A DNA stretch of 64,000 nt. Origin: Rosellinia necatrix. Taxonomy: Eukaryota; Ascomycota; Sordariomycetes; Xylariales; Xylariaceae. Shown piece by piece: positions 12,131 to 23,189 of the stretch. The stretch is taken from the NCBI GenBank assembly GCA_021209875.1, contig JAGYVD010000003.1:434001-498000 (forward strand), written 5' to 3'. Every line of letters begins with the position of its first letter. Position 1 is the first letter of the stretch. The position numbers and the translations under genes are program-made. The notes beneath the pieces were generated by a model. That model was not told the DNA's origin, made no database searches, and saw only the letters and a list, made by a program, of their open reading frames with translations.

Positions 12131-13236
12131 GATAAAGAAATGTGCGAGGGTCAACAAAAGAGTAAGAGCGCAGTGTTTGGGGGCAGGGGAGGGGTTTCTG
12201 GAAGTTGAGGTGTGGTATGTTGCAGACAGGTCTTGTCTGTGAAGATGTGGGAGGCAAAAAATCAAAATAGCCTAACTAGTTTTTTTTTTTTCCGGGGATA
12301 TCAGAATGGAAAATGCGTGGGTGCGGCTTGGGAGGCCTGAGGAGACCCGTCTGCCGCACCTGCGGCTGTGCCTGGAATATAATGTCGCCGATGGAATATA
12401 ACTATTTTTGCCTAACTAGAAAGGAGACAGATCAGTCGACTTCCAGGACGGCGATCACATAGATAGCACTTGAAACTTCTCTTACTATTCTGGTGCCAGT
12501 GTGCTCTCCAAATAAAAGGGGGAATGTGAAATAATTAATTCATTTATAGTTTGCTCGAGATAGCGGTGTTGAAACGGTTATAATATCCCTTTGTTTTGTA
12601 TATAATTTTGTCTATGCTCTCGATGCCAATGTTATTTCTGTATTGCGAACAATGATCCTGACTCCAACCGTCAAGGAAACTACTGGCTTACATATCTATA
12701 CTCATTAAGTTGGGCAAGGCCACATCAGTCAGATATGGGGTGCCACTACCTGCTCCAGTGCATAAAATATGCTTCTGATAAAATTATCTATACCTACACG
12801 GGTACACTCCCACATAAAAGATACATTATATGATCAAGATAAGCTAGTATCCAAGTGATGCAGCGGAAGTTCGAATTCCTAGGAAATGATAACCTAAATA
12901 CTATCGCTGGCCTCTTGATAGTAGATTATGGCCTCACCTCCCGATGAGACACCTAGGTTATAAAGAAAGGCAGCGAAGACCCGCCAGTCCTTGCCCAAGG
13001 TCGGGAAATGGTAGAGATCTTGAACGCTCCCAGGGCCGAAAAAGAGAGAAAAGAACAACCTAGATCAGAATTAATATCACTATGATCAGCGTCTGGTTGC
13101 ATTGACGCGCAAAACCCAAGTCACGCTGCCGCCTCTTTATAGGCTTTTTCGTCCAGATTTGGGCCTCTGTCAGGTCCAATGATGACCCTGCTAGCTACTA
13201 CCCGATACCTAGGGTGGTTCTAGTACTAGAAATGGG

Positions 13237-13245
13237 TATATATAA
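13237..13245 (+). promoter_or_regulatory. Orphan TATA-box-like element
   Basis: TATATATAA is followed after about 70 bases by a C/T-rich run resembling a fungal initiator and leader. No coding sequence that I recognise lies downstream: the ATG at 13549 in a good context opens only about 65 codons. It may mark a noncoding transcript or a lost gene. Confidence 0.3.
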
Positions 13246-14736
13246 GGACCTTCGGGACCCCCTTGGGCCCTGAAGGGTTCAGGAACCAATTGTCAACCCT
13301 ATTGAGCCCTAAATACAACCACTACACCCCCGACCCCTCTCCCCTACCCCCCACCCTACCCTTTACTGCCTAGAACAAGCCTATCTGCTCACTCCGTGAT
13401 CCCTTCAACTGACAGCCTCGGCCTCCGTCATTCGCCCTTGAGGCCATTGTCCACCATTCCCAAAGCTACGGAGGATCATTTATGTGATAAAAGTTGAAGT
13501 TGGAGACACCGGGTTTGTTTGGCACTGTTTGTGATACTAAAAGTAACCATGGTATTTCAGAGTCTCGCACCCGATCCTCTGTTCTTAGATTCTAGTTACT
13601 CGTTTCCAAGGTTGCTTAAATTATCGTTGCACTTAGTGACCTGCCTACTCCCCACTCAGGTAGGCCAAAACCAGGACCTCGAAAAGGTGGCAGGTGCAAT
13701 AGATGTATTGCAGAGAGGGAAGACGTCGGCCTGCCTGCCTGCGTAGTACTATATTTACGGTTGGGACTGGATTGGCACGAAGCAGGATAGTAAAGCGTAA
13801 GCCCTGTAAACGCCGCAAAGCTGCTATCCCGACAACCGCAGGGTAACCTGCGCATGGCTCCGTCCTCCATGCAACATCTTTTTCGTCCACGAATTTCTAG
13901 AAAAATACCCCTCCCATTCCCTCAAGCTTGCACAAGGTCGCAATATGAAAATCAAGCCGAGAGCCATTGGCCTATTGACGCACTTCTGAGTTGGGTGCTG
14001 CGCTGCATTCTCCCACAATTGCGGGGGTTAAGCCGCCCAACGGCAGCATCACGGCGGCGGCATCTTTGAACCTTATGGGTGCTTGGATCCGCCGAACGGC
14101 AGAATAGCCGCGTAGGCCGCCCGCTTGCCGGCCGACATGCTAGGCGAAGAGTCCGGAAGGGGAAGTATTAAGATGCGGCAGGCGGATGCAGTGGTGGAAT
14201 TCAGAGATGGAAGATGCAAAGCCCAGCGCTGCATTTAAGCTAGTCGTCCGGATGACTGGGATCAATCCCTCCATTCCCAATACGACATAATTTCACTCTT
14301 CTCTCGTCTTTGGGGAGTCTAGTTTTGGCAGGCACGGCGCGTTTTCGCTAACTTATATAATGACCGCGGAGTGATGAAAAGCGGATCCATCCATGGCTGA
14401 CACGGACCCAGATCCCGAAAACGGCTTCATCGATAAGTCGCTTTTCGGGGATTTCCTCGGGTATCGGTTATCGATGCGGGTAACAGATGTTGCGTTCGGC
14501 AAGCTGGTACCTTGTGGAATAAGCTCCGCCACGAACGGGGTATGGCACTGGGCCCCAACTATATCGATGGCTTACAAGTATGCTCCTCTTCTTCACCCTT
14601 GATTCCTCGATAAATTCCTCGATAGGTACGTACATGTTGGCGGTGTGCATTGCCGTTCAATACGCGTAAAGAGGTGTTTTTCGCAGGGTCCTGTTGTGCC
14701 AGCCAGACGTTTGGCTTCTTCCGAGTCAAGTTGTAT

Positions 14737-14777
14737 TTTATTATTTTTTATTATTTTTTATTATTTTTTATTATTTT
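14737..14777. repeat. Tandem AT-rich decamer array
   Basis: About four copies of the 10-nt unit TTATTTTTTA, nearly perfect. It lies in intergenic DNA with no gene nearby. Confidence 0.9.
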
Positions 14778-15997
14778 CAAATTCTCAGATAACTAGATCA
14801 CGATTAATGATAGTTACATTCACGTTGCCATGCTATTAGAGCCATTCCATCTTATCGATATAATATCCCCCAGATTTCATGTCTGGTTTCCTATTAATAG
14901 GACTACACTACGACTCATGGGAATACCCCTACCTCGTAGCAGACCCCACCCTTCAGCGCATCTGACAGCATTAGACATTACCTAGACAACCTCTGTCTAC
15001 ATATCCTATCCAACTACCACGACCATGACCACAAGCGGAGCGCCCTCCATCCGAAGTTGCGAGTACGAGATAAAATGCAAAAGGCGGATGACGCTTCAAC
15101 TGATCGGCACAGATGGTGACAGCCATTTCTGGATATGTAGCGAGTGGGTATAGGTAATACAATGGCAATTCACAGCGGTAAATGCACTTTGAGTGCCTTT
15201 GTATGCGCGGGTGCACTTATTGCCTACCTACCCGCAGCATCGCTCTCGGCTCACGACTCGGCCTATAGCCTTAGATCTGACGCGATACCCTCGTGCAGCT
15301 CTAAGCCCTAGTTACAAAAGTAAATAGGTGTAAGCAGTTGACGATGCATCGTCGAAGGCGCTAGTCGTGGTGCTTTGTTCGCTGCGGTACGGATGACGCC
15401 AGCCCAGCCGTTCAGGTCATGTCAGGTACGCCACAAATGAAATGTTGAATAAACGTAGTGTATTAGGTAGTTAACGGCCTATTGCCTCTACCGTACCTAC
15501 AGCTCTTGCTGCGCTAAGGCATCATGGCGCTCAAAAGGGCAACGCGATGTTTTGAAGTCGTACGGCTTTCATTTGAATCCCCCCAGCTCCTTCGAAGTGT
15601 TCAAAGTCGTGTTAAAGCGAATGAGATGGTTCATAAGGTTGAATAGGGACTCATTACCATCTATACCAGTTACCTGTATCATACAAGTTGTATGAAGATC
15701 TTCGGGGTCTATAAACCAGATGAAAATCGTCTACCTCGAGGCGAAAACAGTCTAGCTCGGCGGGACGAGGCCATGCGTCATGAACCAACTATCGTCAAAC
15801 GAAGGACGTTGCGCTGACGCGATGCTGTCTACGCCGCAAATTAAGTCGATCTGAGCTCGCTGCCGTAAAGATTGCTGACGCTATCGTATGGGACGAAATA
15901 TTTTGGGAACATCGTGATAGGACGTACCTTCAAGCCACTGTGCTTCCAAGCGAGCGCGCCTGCAAGCCAGCATAGCTTCGAAAGACTGAAAGACGAA

Positions 15998-16005
15998 TAT
16001 AAAAA
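15998..16005 (+). promoter_or_regulatory. TATA box of the small secreted protein gene
   Basis: TATAAAAA lies about 220 bases before the ATG at 16226. It is followed by a C/A/T-rich leader with CATCATCAGCATCAACTCACAA-type sequence, the usual look of strongly expressed fungal genes. The leader may itself be spliced: GTGAGT at 16139 and CTAACAG ending at 16188 would give a 50-nt intron, though its branch site would be very close to the acceptor. Confidence 0.55.
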
Positions 16006-16225
16006 CAGACGACTTCTCCCTCAATTCAAACTGCTTTCTATCATCATCAGCATCAACTCACAAGTCACACCAGCCTCCAGACACTCTACCAGACCAAACA
16101 ACTCCCTCAATCACTCACTCAAAACACACAACCGTTTTGTGAGTTCGAATCAAGCTCTCCCAGCAATCAGATCAGCTCTCACTAACAGGTCTCAGCAAAA
16201 CCCCCCCCTTTCAAAAACAATCAAG

Positions 16226-16731
16226 ATGCAGTTCTCCATCACCACCATCGCCATCGCCGCTCTGGCCGCCACCGTCGACGCGACCGTCTACACGGGCACG
16301 CGCACCGGCATCGACGGGGCCAAGACCAACATCGCCTGGTAAATCTCCCTCATCCTCTCCCTCACCCTCTCCCTCTCCCTCTCCCTCTCCCTCTCTCTCC
16401 CCTTCCTTAATCCGAGTTCCACCTCTCTCAACTTTTTTTTTTTTTTTTTTATAAAAAAAAAAAAGCGGAAGACTAAATATCCCCCCTTCTTAGGACTAAC
16501 GGCACCCCGGACATCTGCTCCGGCTACGCCACGATCGGGCCCTCGAACGTGAACCCGTGCGACCGGCCCTTCTACGTCGACGGCGGCAACGGGCCCTTCA
16601 CCCTCAAGGGCTGCGGCGGCAACGGCCTCACGCTCTTCCGCAACGGCCAGTTCAACACCAACTGCAAGTTCGCCTCCCGCACCATCGGCTGCTCCGGCGG
16701 CGTCAAGATCGACCAGTCCTGGCAGTGCTAG
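16226..16731 (+). CDS. Small secreted cysteine-rich protein
   Basis: Two exons, 16226-16338 and 16494-16731, 116 aa. The phase closes on a split Trp codon. The first ~19 residues are a clear secretion signal (MQFSITTIAIAALAA, then a VDA cleavage-type site). The mature ~97-residue protein has six cysteines, enough for three disulfides, plus many Gly, Asn and Thr, and ends in Cys. It has no transmembrane segment or GPI signal. A TATA box and a polished leader suggest high, probably condition-dependent expression. The profile (small, secreted, Cys-rich, alone between unrelated genes) fits candidate apoplastic effectors or antimicrobial-type proteins, but I recognise no family and claim no function. 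The 155-nt intron is made of simple repeats. Confidence 0.85.
16345..16464. repeat. CTCCCT repeat followed by T18-ATA-A12 in an intron
   Basis: The intron of the secreted-protein gene holds a CTCCCT/CTCTCC tract (about 16345-16402), then 18 T (16433-16450), ATA and 12 A (ending 16464). The T and A runs can pair as a 12-bp stem. Confidence 0.9.
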
Positions 16732-17750
16732 GTTTTTTGCCCTTCTGGCAGACCTGAAAAAAAAAAAAAAGTGTCCAGATGCCTGGATACCGGTGGTGAA
16801 GGGTCGTGAAGGATAGAGAGAGGGAGAGAGAGAGAGGAGAGAGGGAGGGAGAGAGGGGATGGTGGTTTTTCTTGTATTGAGTTCGATGTGGTCTAGATTT
16901 GTTTTTCATCCGACTGTCCGTTCCTTTGCTTAGTTTCGAATAAAATGAGCGATTGGCCATCCTCAAACAAACACCGTTCTTCTATATCTGGCGTGAAAAT
17001 GAATATTCCTGTCAAACATTTCTCCCCCCCTTACCTTAACAGACGGGTAGAACTTTATAAGTGAGTTTCCTAAATAATGAAGTCAGATCCAAGTGATATG
17101 TTATAATTTCCTAGCTATTATGACATGCCAGCACAGTTCTATCTCTGCTTCGCACTGATTTTCATTAGCTCTTTTAAACGCAGCTTCGTTTTAAGACGCA
17201 TTCACATTTTCTTCTATTGTTCATGGGAGGATGTTTGAAAAGCGATGAGTTGTATGTGTACGCTGTCTAATATGGCTGTGGCTGGTGTGGCTTTCCATTT
17301 ACAGAGAGTTATCTCCTTCTATCTCCGGCTGACGAAGACAGTTTCCTCCTCCGAATACCCCTTCCAGGCTGGACCTATCGCAGGCTTACACCCATTGCTA
17401 CGCAGAGAGGCACGCGCCAGTTGCGACTGTAACTCGTGCGTGAATTAATCTATTCCGTTCAGGCCGATTGGTGTGTGCACAAGAATAGGCAAGGCCTGCA
17501 TCGGCATCTCCCGCCTCCCGCCACCCGCCACCACAATACATGCCCAACCGGCTCTTATAACCGTTTAAACGATGATATGAGTCAGATGCTTAAGCTGACC
17601 TACGGAAACCGGCAGGTTACTGGCCACTTATAAGGCAGGGACCCTGGCTGGGCTTTCAGCTATTTCCCCAACTAATTCAGTTTCCATCCACGTCAGTTTT
17701 CGATCGTCATTCGCAATTTGGCGAGAAACCCGCACCAGCCGTGCGCAATA
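16732..17750. other. Intergenic region between the secreted-protein gene and the Zn2Cys6 gene
   Basis: About 1 kb. The first part is the 3' region of the secreted-protein gene, with an A-homopolymer and a GA-rich tract (16812-16860). The last few hundred bases should hold the promoter of the Zn2Cys6 gene. No other gene was seen. Confidence 0.55.
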
Positions 17751-19306
17751 ATGGTTGGTGTCCCGGGCCGTTCCAAAGCCTGCCTGACTTGCATAAAGCG
17801 GAAGAAAGGGTGTGATAAAAGGCGGCCGACTTGCACCCAATGCGCCAGCGTTGGGGTTGAGTGTGGAGGGTATGAGAGGAAAAGGATATTCCTAAACAAC
17901 ACCGTCCAGGCCGGGGGCGTCGTGCCCAAACCCGTCCCCGTCGTCTATCAAAAAGCGGCCGAAGGTGCGCCCAGCGTCACGGATGTCGTCCTCCAAAACG
18001 GCTTGGCACAGACCGCCTATGTGGAAAAGTACATCAGCATATTCTTGGCCGAGTATCTCCCCACAGGCCGGGCCCTGATAGCGAATCGCTCAGGCTCGTC
18101 CCCCGATTGGATCGAGATAGCTCATGGACTTCATACCTCCGACAAGGCAACCCAGCTTGCGCTTCTAAGTTTTGGTTTATTCGCCGCGGGTGAATCGCAG
18201 TCTGCTGTTCAGTCGTATTGCTACGCTCTCCGCAAACTCCAGGCGTCACTATGTATTCCCCGCAAAGCCCAGGGTGATTCGACACTGGCTACGTGCCAGC
18301 TGTTAGGTTTATTCGAGGTAGGTCTACTTGTTCTTGCCACTGGTACCGCTCGTGCTAAGCTCTCCAGGTATTTCACGGTGCTGACGATGATAAAATATTA
18401 CAAGGATTTAAATGGCATAGCCACTTAAACGGACTACTAGCCGTCATTCGTACAAGGAAACCCAGCGGGTACCAGGCGGGTGCGAGTCACCAACTCTTCG
18501 TCGAGGGGCGATATCCTCTCGTGGGTTGATAATCTCATCGTTCTGACTATCGCTTGCTCAGCTAATATCATTCCTAGCTCATCTCAGCACTGAAAAATCG
18601 ACAACATTTCCCCTTAAACTCGCCCGAATGGAGAACGATACCTTGGAAAAAGGAGCCCAAGTCATTTCTGGATAAGTTGTATGACGTACTGGCTGATGTG
18701 TGTGACATATTGGCCGATACGGACGAAATGCGACGCTGCGATGACCCCGCCACGAAGACTATCCGGCACGGAGAAGTAGTAGACGCGTATCAGCGCGCAG
18801 ACGAAAGCCTCCGGAATTGGTTCATCGAAGCCAGCCCTCTAACAATCTTCCACGATTGTGAGGGCACACTTATCGACCCAACTGGGTCCTCTGACATGCT
18901 ACTTGCTCATATGACCCTACTATACTGGAGTCTCTGCTTCATCCTTTATTCGACGCTCATCTCGATATATGAACCCCCGCTTCTAGACATCCCTACTAAC
19001 ATCAATCCACTTCCATACCTCCAACGCGTGGCTAGAGCGCTTCCGTACTTCTGGCGTCCCGGCGCTGGAATGTGCGGCGCGAACCTAGCGGCTCCGTTAT
19101 GGGGCATGTGTCTACACATCGCGTACGCCACGCCCGACCGCTATCCAGAAGAGATTAGGGATTTGGAACGAATTTCCTTGCAACCGAATGTTGCGAACTC
19201 AATCCTACCATTCCTCCAAAGCCTCCAGCGATCGTCGGTGGGGCTAGAGATGGCCGGGCTGGAAGGAAGGGAAGGCAGTAAGTCATTCTTCGTCCACTTT
19301 TCCTAA
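17751..19306 (+). CDS. Zn2Cys6 (fungal-type) transcription factor
   Basis: Three exons, 17751-18317, 18368-18520 and 18578-19306, about 482 aa, all in phase with 50- and 57-nt introns. The binuclear zinc cluster is at residues 11-38 (Cys 11, 14, 21, 28, 31, 38; spacing C-x2-C-x6-C-x6-C-x2-C-x6-C). Between the third and fourth Cys lies a basic DKRRPT loop of Gal4 type. The remaining ~430 residues look like the 'fungal specific transcription factor' regulatory region (Fungal_trans_2 type), with helices such as 'YVEKYISIFLAEYLP' and 'LALLSFGLFAAGE'. It should bind DNA in the nucleus, but target genes cannot be read from the sequence. A GTAAGT at 19278 could start one more intron and change the last residues, so the C-terminus is tentative. 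Confidence 0.85.
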
Positions 19307-21536
19307 GCTATAATTTTCAACCGTAGCAAGTCTCTCGTTGGGGTGATTGTGTCTCAGGCTTTTTTTATCATTTCTAGCGTATTTAAGCGATAGGACATAA
19401 CAACTTTTACTAACACTAGGTCTCCAGTGATCCTCAGAGCTCAGAGATGGATAATGGGACAGCTGTAGAGAGACCGTAAGCCTTACCGAATCGAATCGAA
19501 ATTCAACAAAACGATACCTATCATCCACCGCAGTATCCTTGTATAACATAGAATAGACAGGAACCCCAATAACTAGTACCATCACAGCTTACTTTCTCAC
19601 CCCCGTTTCCTAGTCGTGAAGTTTGCTAAATATATGCTAGAAAAGCGTTAATTTACTACGTTACTGCATTTAGGGACATCGATTACTTCATGGGTACCCC
19701 CAATTGCCATTTATGGAGGGTTCTAGCACTTCGTTGGTGGAAATAACCCCCGAATAATTCTAAAATCACCCCCTGATGACCAATAACTGGATAAAATCGA
19801 GGAGCTTATACATTCCTGTGACATTCCCCATTCATCAATTGGCCGCTCACGCGCCGTAGCTAGCCTTTTTTTCTCAACGGACCGCTAGTTATACATTGAT
19901 GTTTCCGTTGCCAGAACCCTTCTCTTCGTCGTGCTGTTCACTCCACTTCTATTCCCCCGTGTTATTAGTTTGTATCGTCGAGATGATCGCAAAAATTGCC
20001 TCCGTACCCTTCATACCACCTGCTAGCTCGTTCTAAGTCCGGTCGGGATCTCCAGGAACCATCCTAAAACATGTATTAGCGATGGGTAAAGTTATAGGTT
20101 ATTATCGGTGACAATATATTAGCATAGGCAAACCTACATAAATCATGCTTCCGCCGGCTTGTCTGCTAACTTAGAAAGTGTTCAGCCAAAGACGAGAACA
20201 ATTAATGTGCGCCTTCCCTAGTAGCTCCATATTAGCACTCTTTTTCGCAGTTTCCCGCATTGTGTGCCCAAATTTACGAGGTTTTGCAGCTCATAAAGAG
20301 CCTCGTTTAGCGAGAGGTGTCAAGGACGTTTAGGAGTCTACACAGTTTAACTGTCCTATCGAAATCGGTTTTGATAGAAGAAGGGAAGGCACCGTCTCTC
20401 CACCATCATCAATACAATGTCAGGGAGGTCGCGAAACAAGTTTTTTTCCTAATGAGAACATTTTTCATATTAAGAAAGTGTAAACTAGCCACATTTCCAA
20501 TACTAGTTCGAAGCCGCGCTCTACCGCCAGTGCATAGCCTACGTGTTTGAAGAAAAGGAGAAGGTAGAAGACTGTTAGCGGTACTGTTTATAGCATCTTG
20601 ATATTATCAATTGATACTCTGATTCTTCTGTTCAACTTAGCCTGCCGCTGTTTGACGAGCCCAACTTGTTGTGTGACGATCTTGCCAGCATCACCTCCAT
20701 CTCCCGCCGTGGTATTAGTATTAGACTTCCCATCGCTGACACTCCAGTCTCCGAAGTTCCTTGTGCTCCCGTGGGTATCTTCTATCTTTATCTCATCACA
20801 GTTAATAGATCGCGAAAGCCTCCGCAAGTTGTACACATTTCAACGGAACCATTTTCTAAGAATTCTCCCTTCCCTTTCATCTCGTGCCAACCCAATACTT
20901 GACACCGTCACCACAACATTTTACCGTTTCATTGAGCCTTTTAAGTCTTTCCCTAGTTGCCGTGAAGCTCTCCTTCATTTTATAAACATCGGACCTAAGG
21001 GCATCTGGTCAAAGAGTATTTGTCCATACTCCTAGTAAGTTATCATATCTATCATACCTGTCATACACACTCTTCCTTTCCCTTCCACCCTTTCCGCATT
21101 CTTTTATTCCCATCCTACCTTCCCTTTACGCGCTTTTTTTTTTTTTATAATTCTTCGGCCATCAGTTCTCCTTCATGTTAATTTCGCATGACATTATTAT
21201 GATTATGCCCGTGGCATTCCAACTCTATCGCTTTCAGGTAAACACTAACCATCCCAACAAACCCCAGGTAGAAACTAGGCATGCAACTATGAATTTCCAC
21301 GGTGAATATCGCTTCTAGGTTCTACTTTTCGGTGTGCCTTCCTCGAGTTTTCGCTATCGTTTATGCCCCGTTTGCCAGTAGGATAAAAGGTTCGACACCT
21401 TGGTCTGTTGCTCGCCGCCACTTACGCCCTCCTTCCTACCTCCTTTCTATCCCACGGCTTCTATATAATCCCTGCTCATCGCCGTAACGACATTCGACCC
21501 ATCTCCAACGGTCTGGCCAATACACCTGCTTCCACA
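19307..21536. other. Intergenic region of 2.2 kb
   Basis: No gene recognised. A frame at 20598-21035 is hydrophobic and pyrimidine-derived and is not credible. The last ~500 bases before 21537 are rich in C/T tracts and a T-run near 21138-21149, consistent with promoter and leader of the downstream gene. A spliced leader is possible, but I cannot place it. Confidence 0.5.
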
Positions 21537-23189
21537 ATGGCTCCCCCCACGCACAAGTGCCATAGCAACTCCATGGATGTCTTCGATGCGGCTCAGAAGC
21601 ACCTAGACGAGCTCGTCTCCTACCCCTGGTACACAGCCAGCAAGGCGAGGGGACACGAAGCCCTCGCCAAGCACCAGGTGGGAGTCCTCGAGGCGATGAA
21701 CGGCGTCGACGCGGCGCGGCTTCTCGACGCCTCGCATTCCTGCAACGCTTGCGGCTTCGACGCGTGCTACAAGGCGATCTACCGCGGCGCGGCGGCCCCC
21801 CTCGCGGCGGCCCTTGTCAACGAGGCCAAAGCCAAGCTGGCGGAGCTGGAGGCCATCACGGCGCGGATCGAGAATCGAGACGAGATGATCAGCAAGCTCG
21901 AGCAAGACCTCAAGACAAACGGCAGTGGTAGCCACAGCAACGGCAGCAGCACACGCGGCGTACAAGTGCCCGCGAGGCTTATCCCCGCCCCCGAGGCACC
22001 ACCCCCGAACGGCAAAAACGGCGGCCGCGGCGGTCGCGGCGGCGACAGCGGCGACAGCAGCACACCGGGCCATCCGGCCGTCGCAAGCCCGAACCTCGTC
22101 GACGCCGACCTCCCGCCGATCAGCGTCCCAGCGCTCGTACCAGCCCCCTCGACCCGCAGCGCCGCACCACCACCACCGCCAACAACAACAACAACAACAA
22201 CAACCACCACTACCACGGCGACAACCGCCCAGCCGCCCCCGCCCCCAACCCCACGCACGCGCGCCATCACGCACGCTCACCACATCGCGCGCGCGCGCAC
22301 GCTCCTAGACGACCTACCCCTCAGCGCGATCTACGGGGTGCAGTACGCGGCTCCCGCGCCCCCGCAGCAACAGCGACTAGTCGTGTTCTCCGATCTACTA
22401 GAGCCCTCCTCCTCCTCCTCCTCCTCCTCCAACGACAACACTCCAACAACAACGACGACGACGACTTCGACTTCGACTTCGATAGCGGGCGTGCTGAGCC
22501 GAGTGCGCGGCGGCGCGGTGCTGCGGGCGCTGCGTGCGGGGCCCGGGGTGGTCTTCGTGTACTTCGTGTGCGCGCGCGCGGCGCGCGCGTACGTCGAGTA
22601 CGTGGACGATCTGATCCGGCGCCGCCGCTGCCTCCGGGGCACCGACCACGACGACGACGATGATGATGTCTTGGCCTTCCGTAACGGCGGCGGCGGTGGT
22701 GGTGGTGGTGGTGTTGGTGTGGTGACGCCGCCGCGTATCACGCTCGTCCCGACGCCGTCGTACCCGGCGAGCCCGGCGCTGCTGGCGGACGTGCGCTCGC
22801 GCGGCGTCACGCGGTGCCTGGGCCTCCGGCGGTGGTGGTGGTGGTGGTCGTCGTCGTCGTCGTGGGGCGGAGGTCTCGGCGGGTTCGAGGCTGCGGAGGC
22901 GGCGCTGCGCGGCGCTCTCGGCCGCGCCGGGATCCTGCCCTTCGTCGACGGCTGGGCGCTCGCGCGGGTGTCCGGCGCCCCTCCCCATCGTAGTAGCAGC
23001 AGCAGCAGCGGTGGAGGCGCCCGCGTCGGTGGCGCGTCGTCGTCGTCGTCTATCGTCATGATCGTGTCTTTCCGCGATGTCGAGCGCGCGCGGGACGCCT
23101 TCGACTTCATCTGCGACTCGTTCCCGGAGTCGCTTGTTTTCTACGCCCCGGACCCTTGTACCGGGCCGCTGGAGGAGCTGGATTGTTGA
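21537..23189 (+). CDS. Low-complexity protein with RRM-like segments, microsatellite-rich
   Basis: Single exon, 550 aa from the ATG at 21537 (MAPPTHKCHS), which has a good context (ccacaATGG). An in-frame CTG extension upstream is unlikely. The N-terminal ~110 residues look folded, with a cysteine pair (CNACGFDAC) and a helical segment that ends as a coiled coil ('EAITARIENRDEMISKLEQDL'). A disordered region with Gly, Pro and poly-Thr runs follows. The C-terminal half alternates recognisable alpha/beta pieces ('GVLSRVRGGAVLRAL', 'RITLVPTPSYPA', 'IVMIVSFRDVERARDAF') with inserts of Ser, Asp, Gly and Trp runs coded by triplet repeats. The order of these pieces resembles a fungal family with degenerate tandem RRM folds, which is an inference from memory of the family. 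Function is unknown. Confidence 0.65.
   Translation: MAPPTHKCHSNSMDVFDAAQKHLDELVSYPWYTASKARGHEALAKHQVGVLEAMNGVDAARLLDASHSCNACGFDACYKAIYRGAAAPLAAALVNEAKAKLAELEAITARIENRDEMISKLEQDLKTNGSGSHSNGSSTRGVQVPARLIPAPEAPPPNGKNGGRGGRGGDSGDSSTPGHPAVASPNLVDADLPPISVPALVPAPSTRSAAPPPPPTTTTTTTTTTTTATTAQPPPPPTPRTRAITHAHHIARARTLLDDLPLSAIYGVQYAAPAPPQQQRLVVFSDLLEPSSSSSSSSNDNTPTTTTTTTSTSTSIAGVLSRVRGGAVLRALRAGPGVVFVYFVCARAARAYVEYVDDLIRRRRCLRGTDHDDDDDDVLAFRNGGGGGGGGGVGVVTPPRITLVPTPSYPASPALLADVRSRGVTRCLGLRRWWWWWSSSSSWGGGLGGFEAAEAALRGALGRAGILPFVDGWALARVSGAPPHRSSSSSSGGGARVGGASSSSSIVMIVSFRDVERARDAFDFICDSFPESLVFYAPDPCTGPLEELDC
22189..22860. repeat. Cluster of coding triplet repeats
   Basis: Within one gene there are runs of ACA/ACC (about 22185-22215, poly-Thr), TCC (22407-22430, poly-Ser), GAC/GAT (22649-22668, poly-Asp), GGC/GGT (22686-22712, poly-Gly) and TGG then TCG (22830-22862, Trp run followed by Ser run). 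All keep the reading frame open. Confidence 0.9.

Larger units (their letters stand above)
12131..16138. other. Four-kilobase gene-poor region
   Basis: No convincing gene. The bases next to 12131 are the leader of the RRM-like gene. Two promoter-like spots occur. A TATATATAA box at 13237-13245 is followed by a C-rich, pyrimidine-rich stretch (13318-13375). A TTATATAA at about 14351-14358 lies shortly before an ATG at 14393 that opens only a 69-aa frame. Neither leads to a recognisable protein. An AT-rich decameric array lies at 14737-14777. This could be regulatory DNA, noncoding transcripts or decayed genes, and the sequence alone does not decide. Confidence 0.5.

Noticed and set aside
12861..12880. 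GTTCGAATTCC string suggesting a tRNA T-loop
   Set aside because: No matching acceptor, D-arm or anticodon stems could be folded around it.
13467..13481. String resembling the conserved 3' end of small-subunit rRNA
   Set aside because: Similarity spans only about a dozen bases, with no rRNA or ITS sequence on either side.
21408..21536. Upstream in-frame extension of the microsatellite-rich gene
   Set aside because: It begins without an ATG and consists of C/T-rich leader-like sequence. The ATG at 21537 has a good context.
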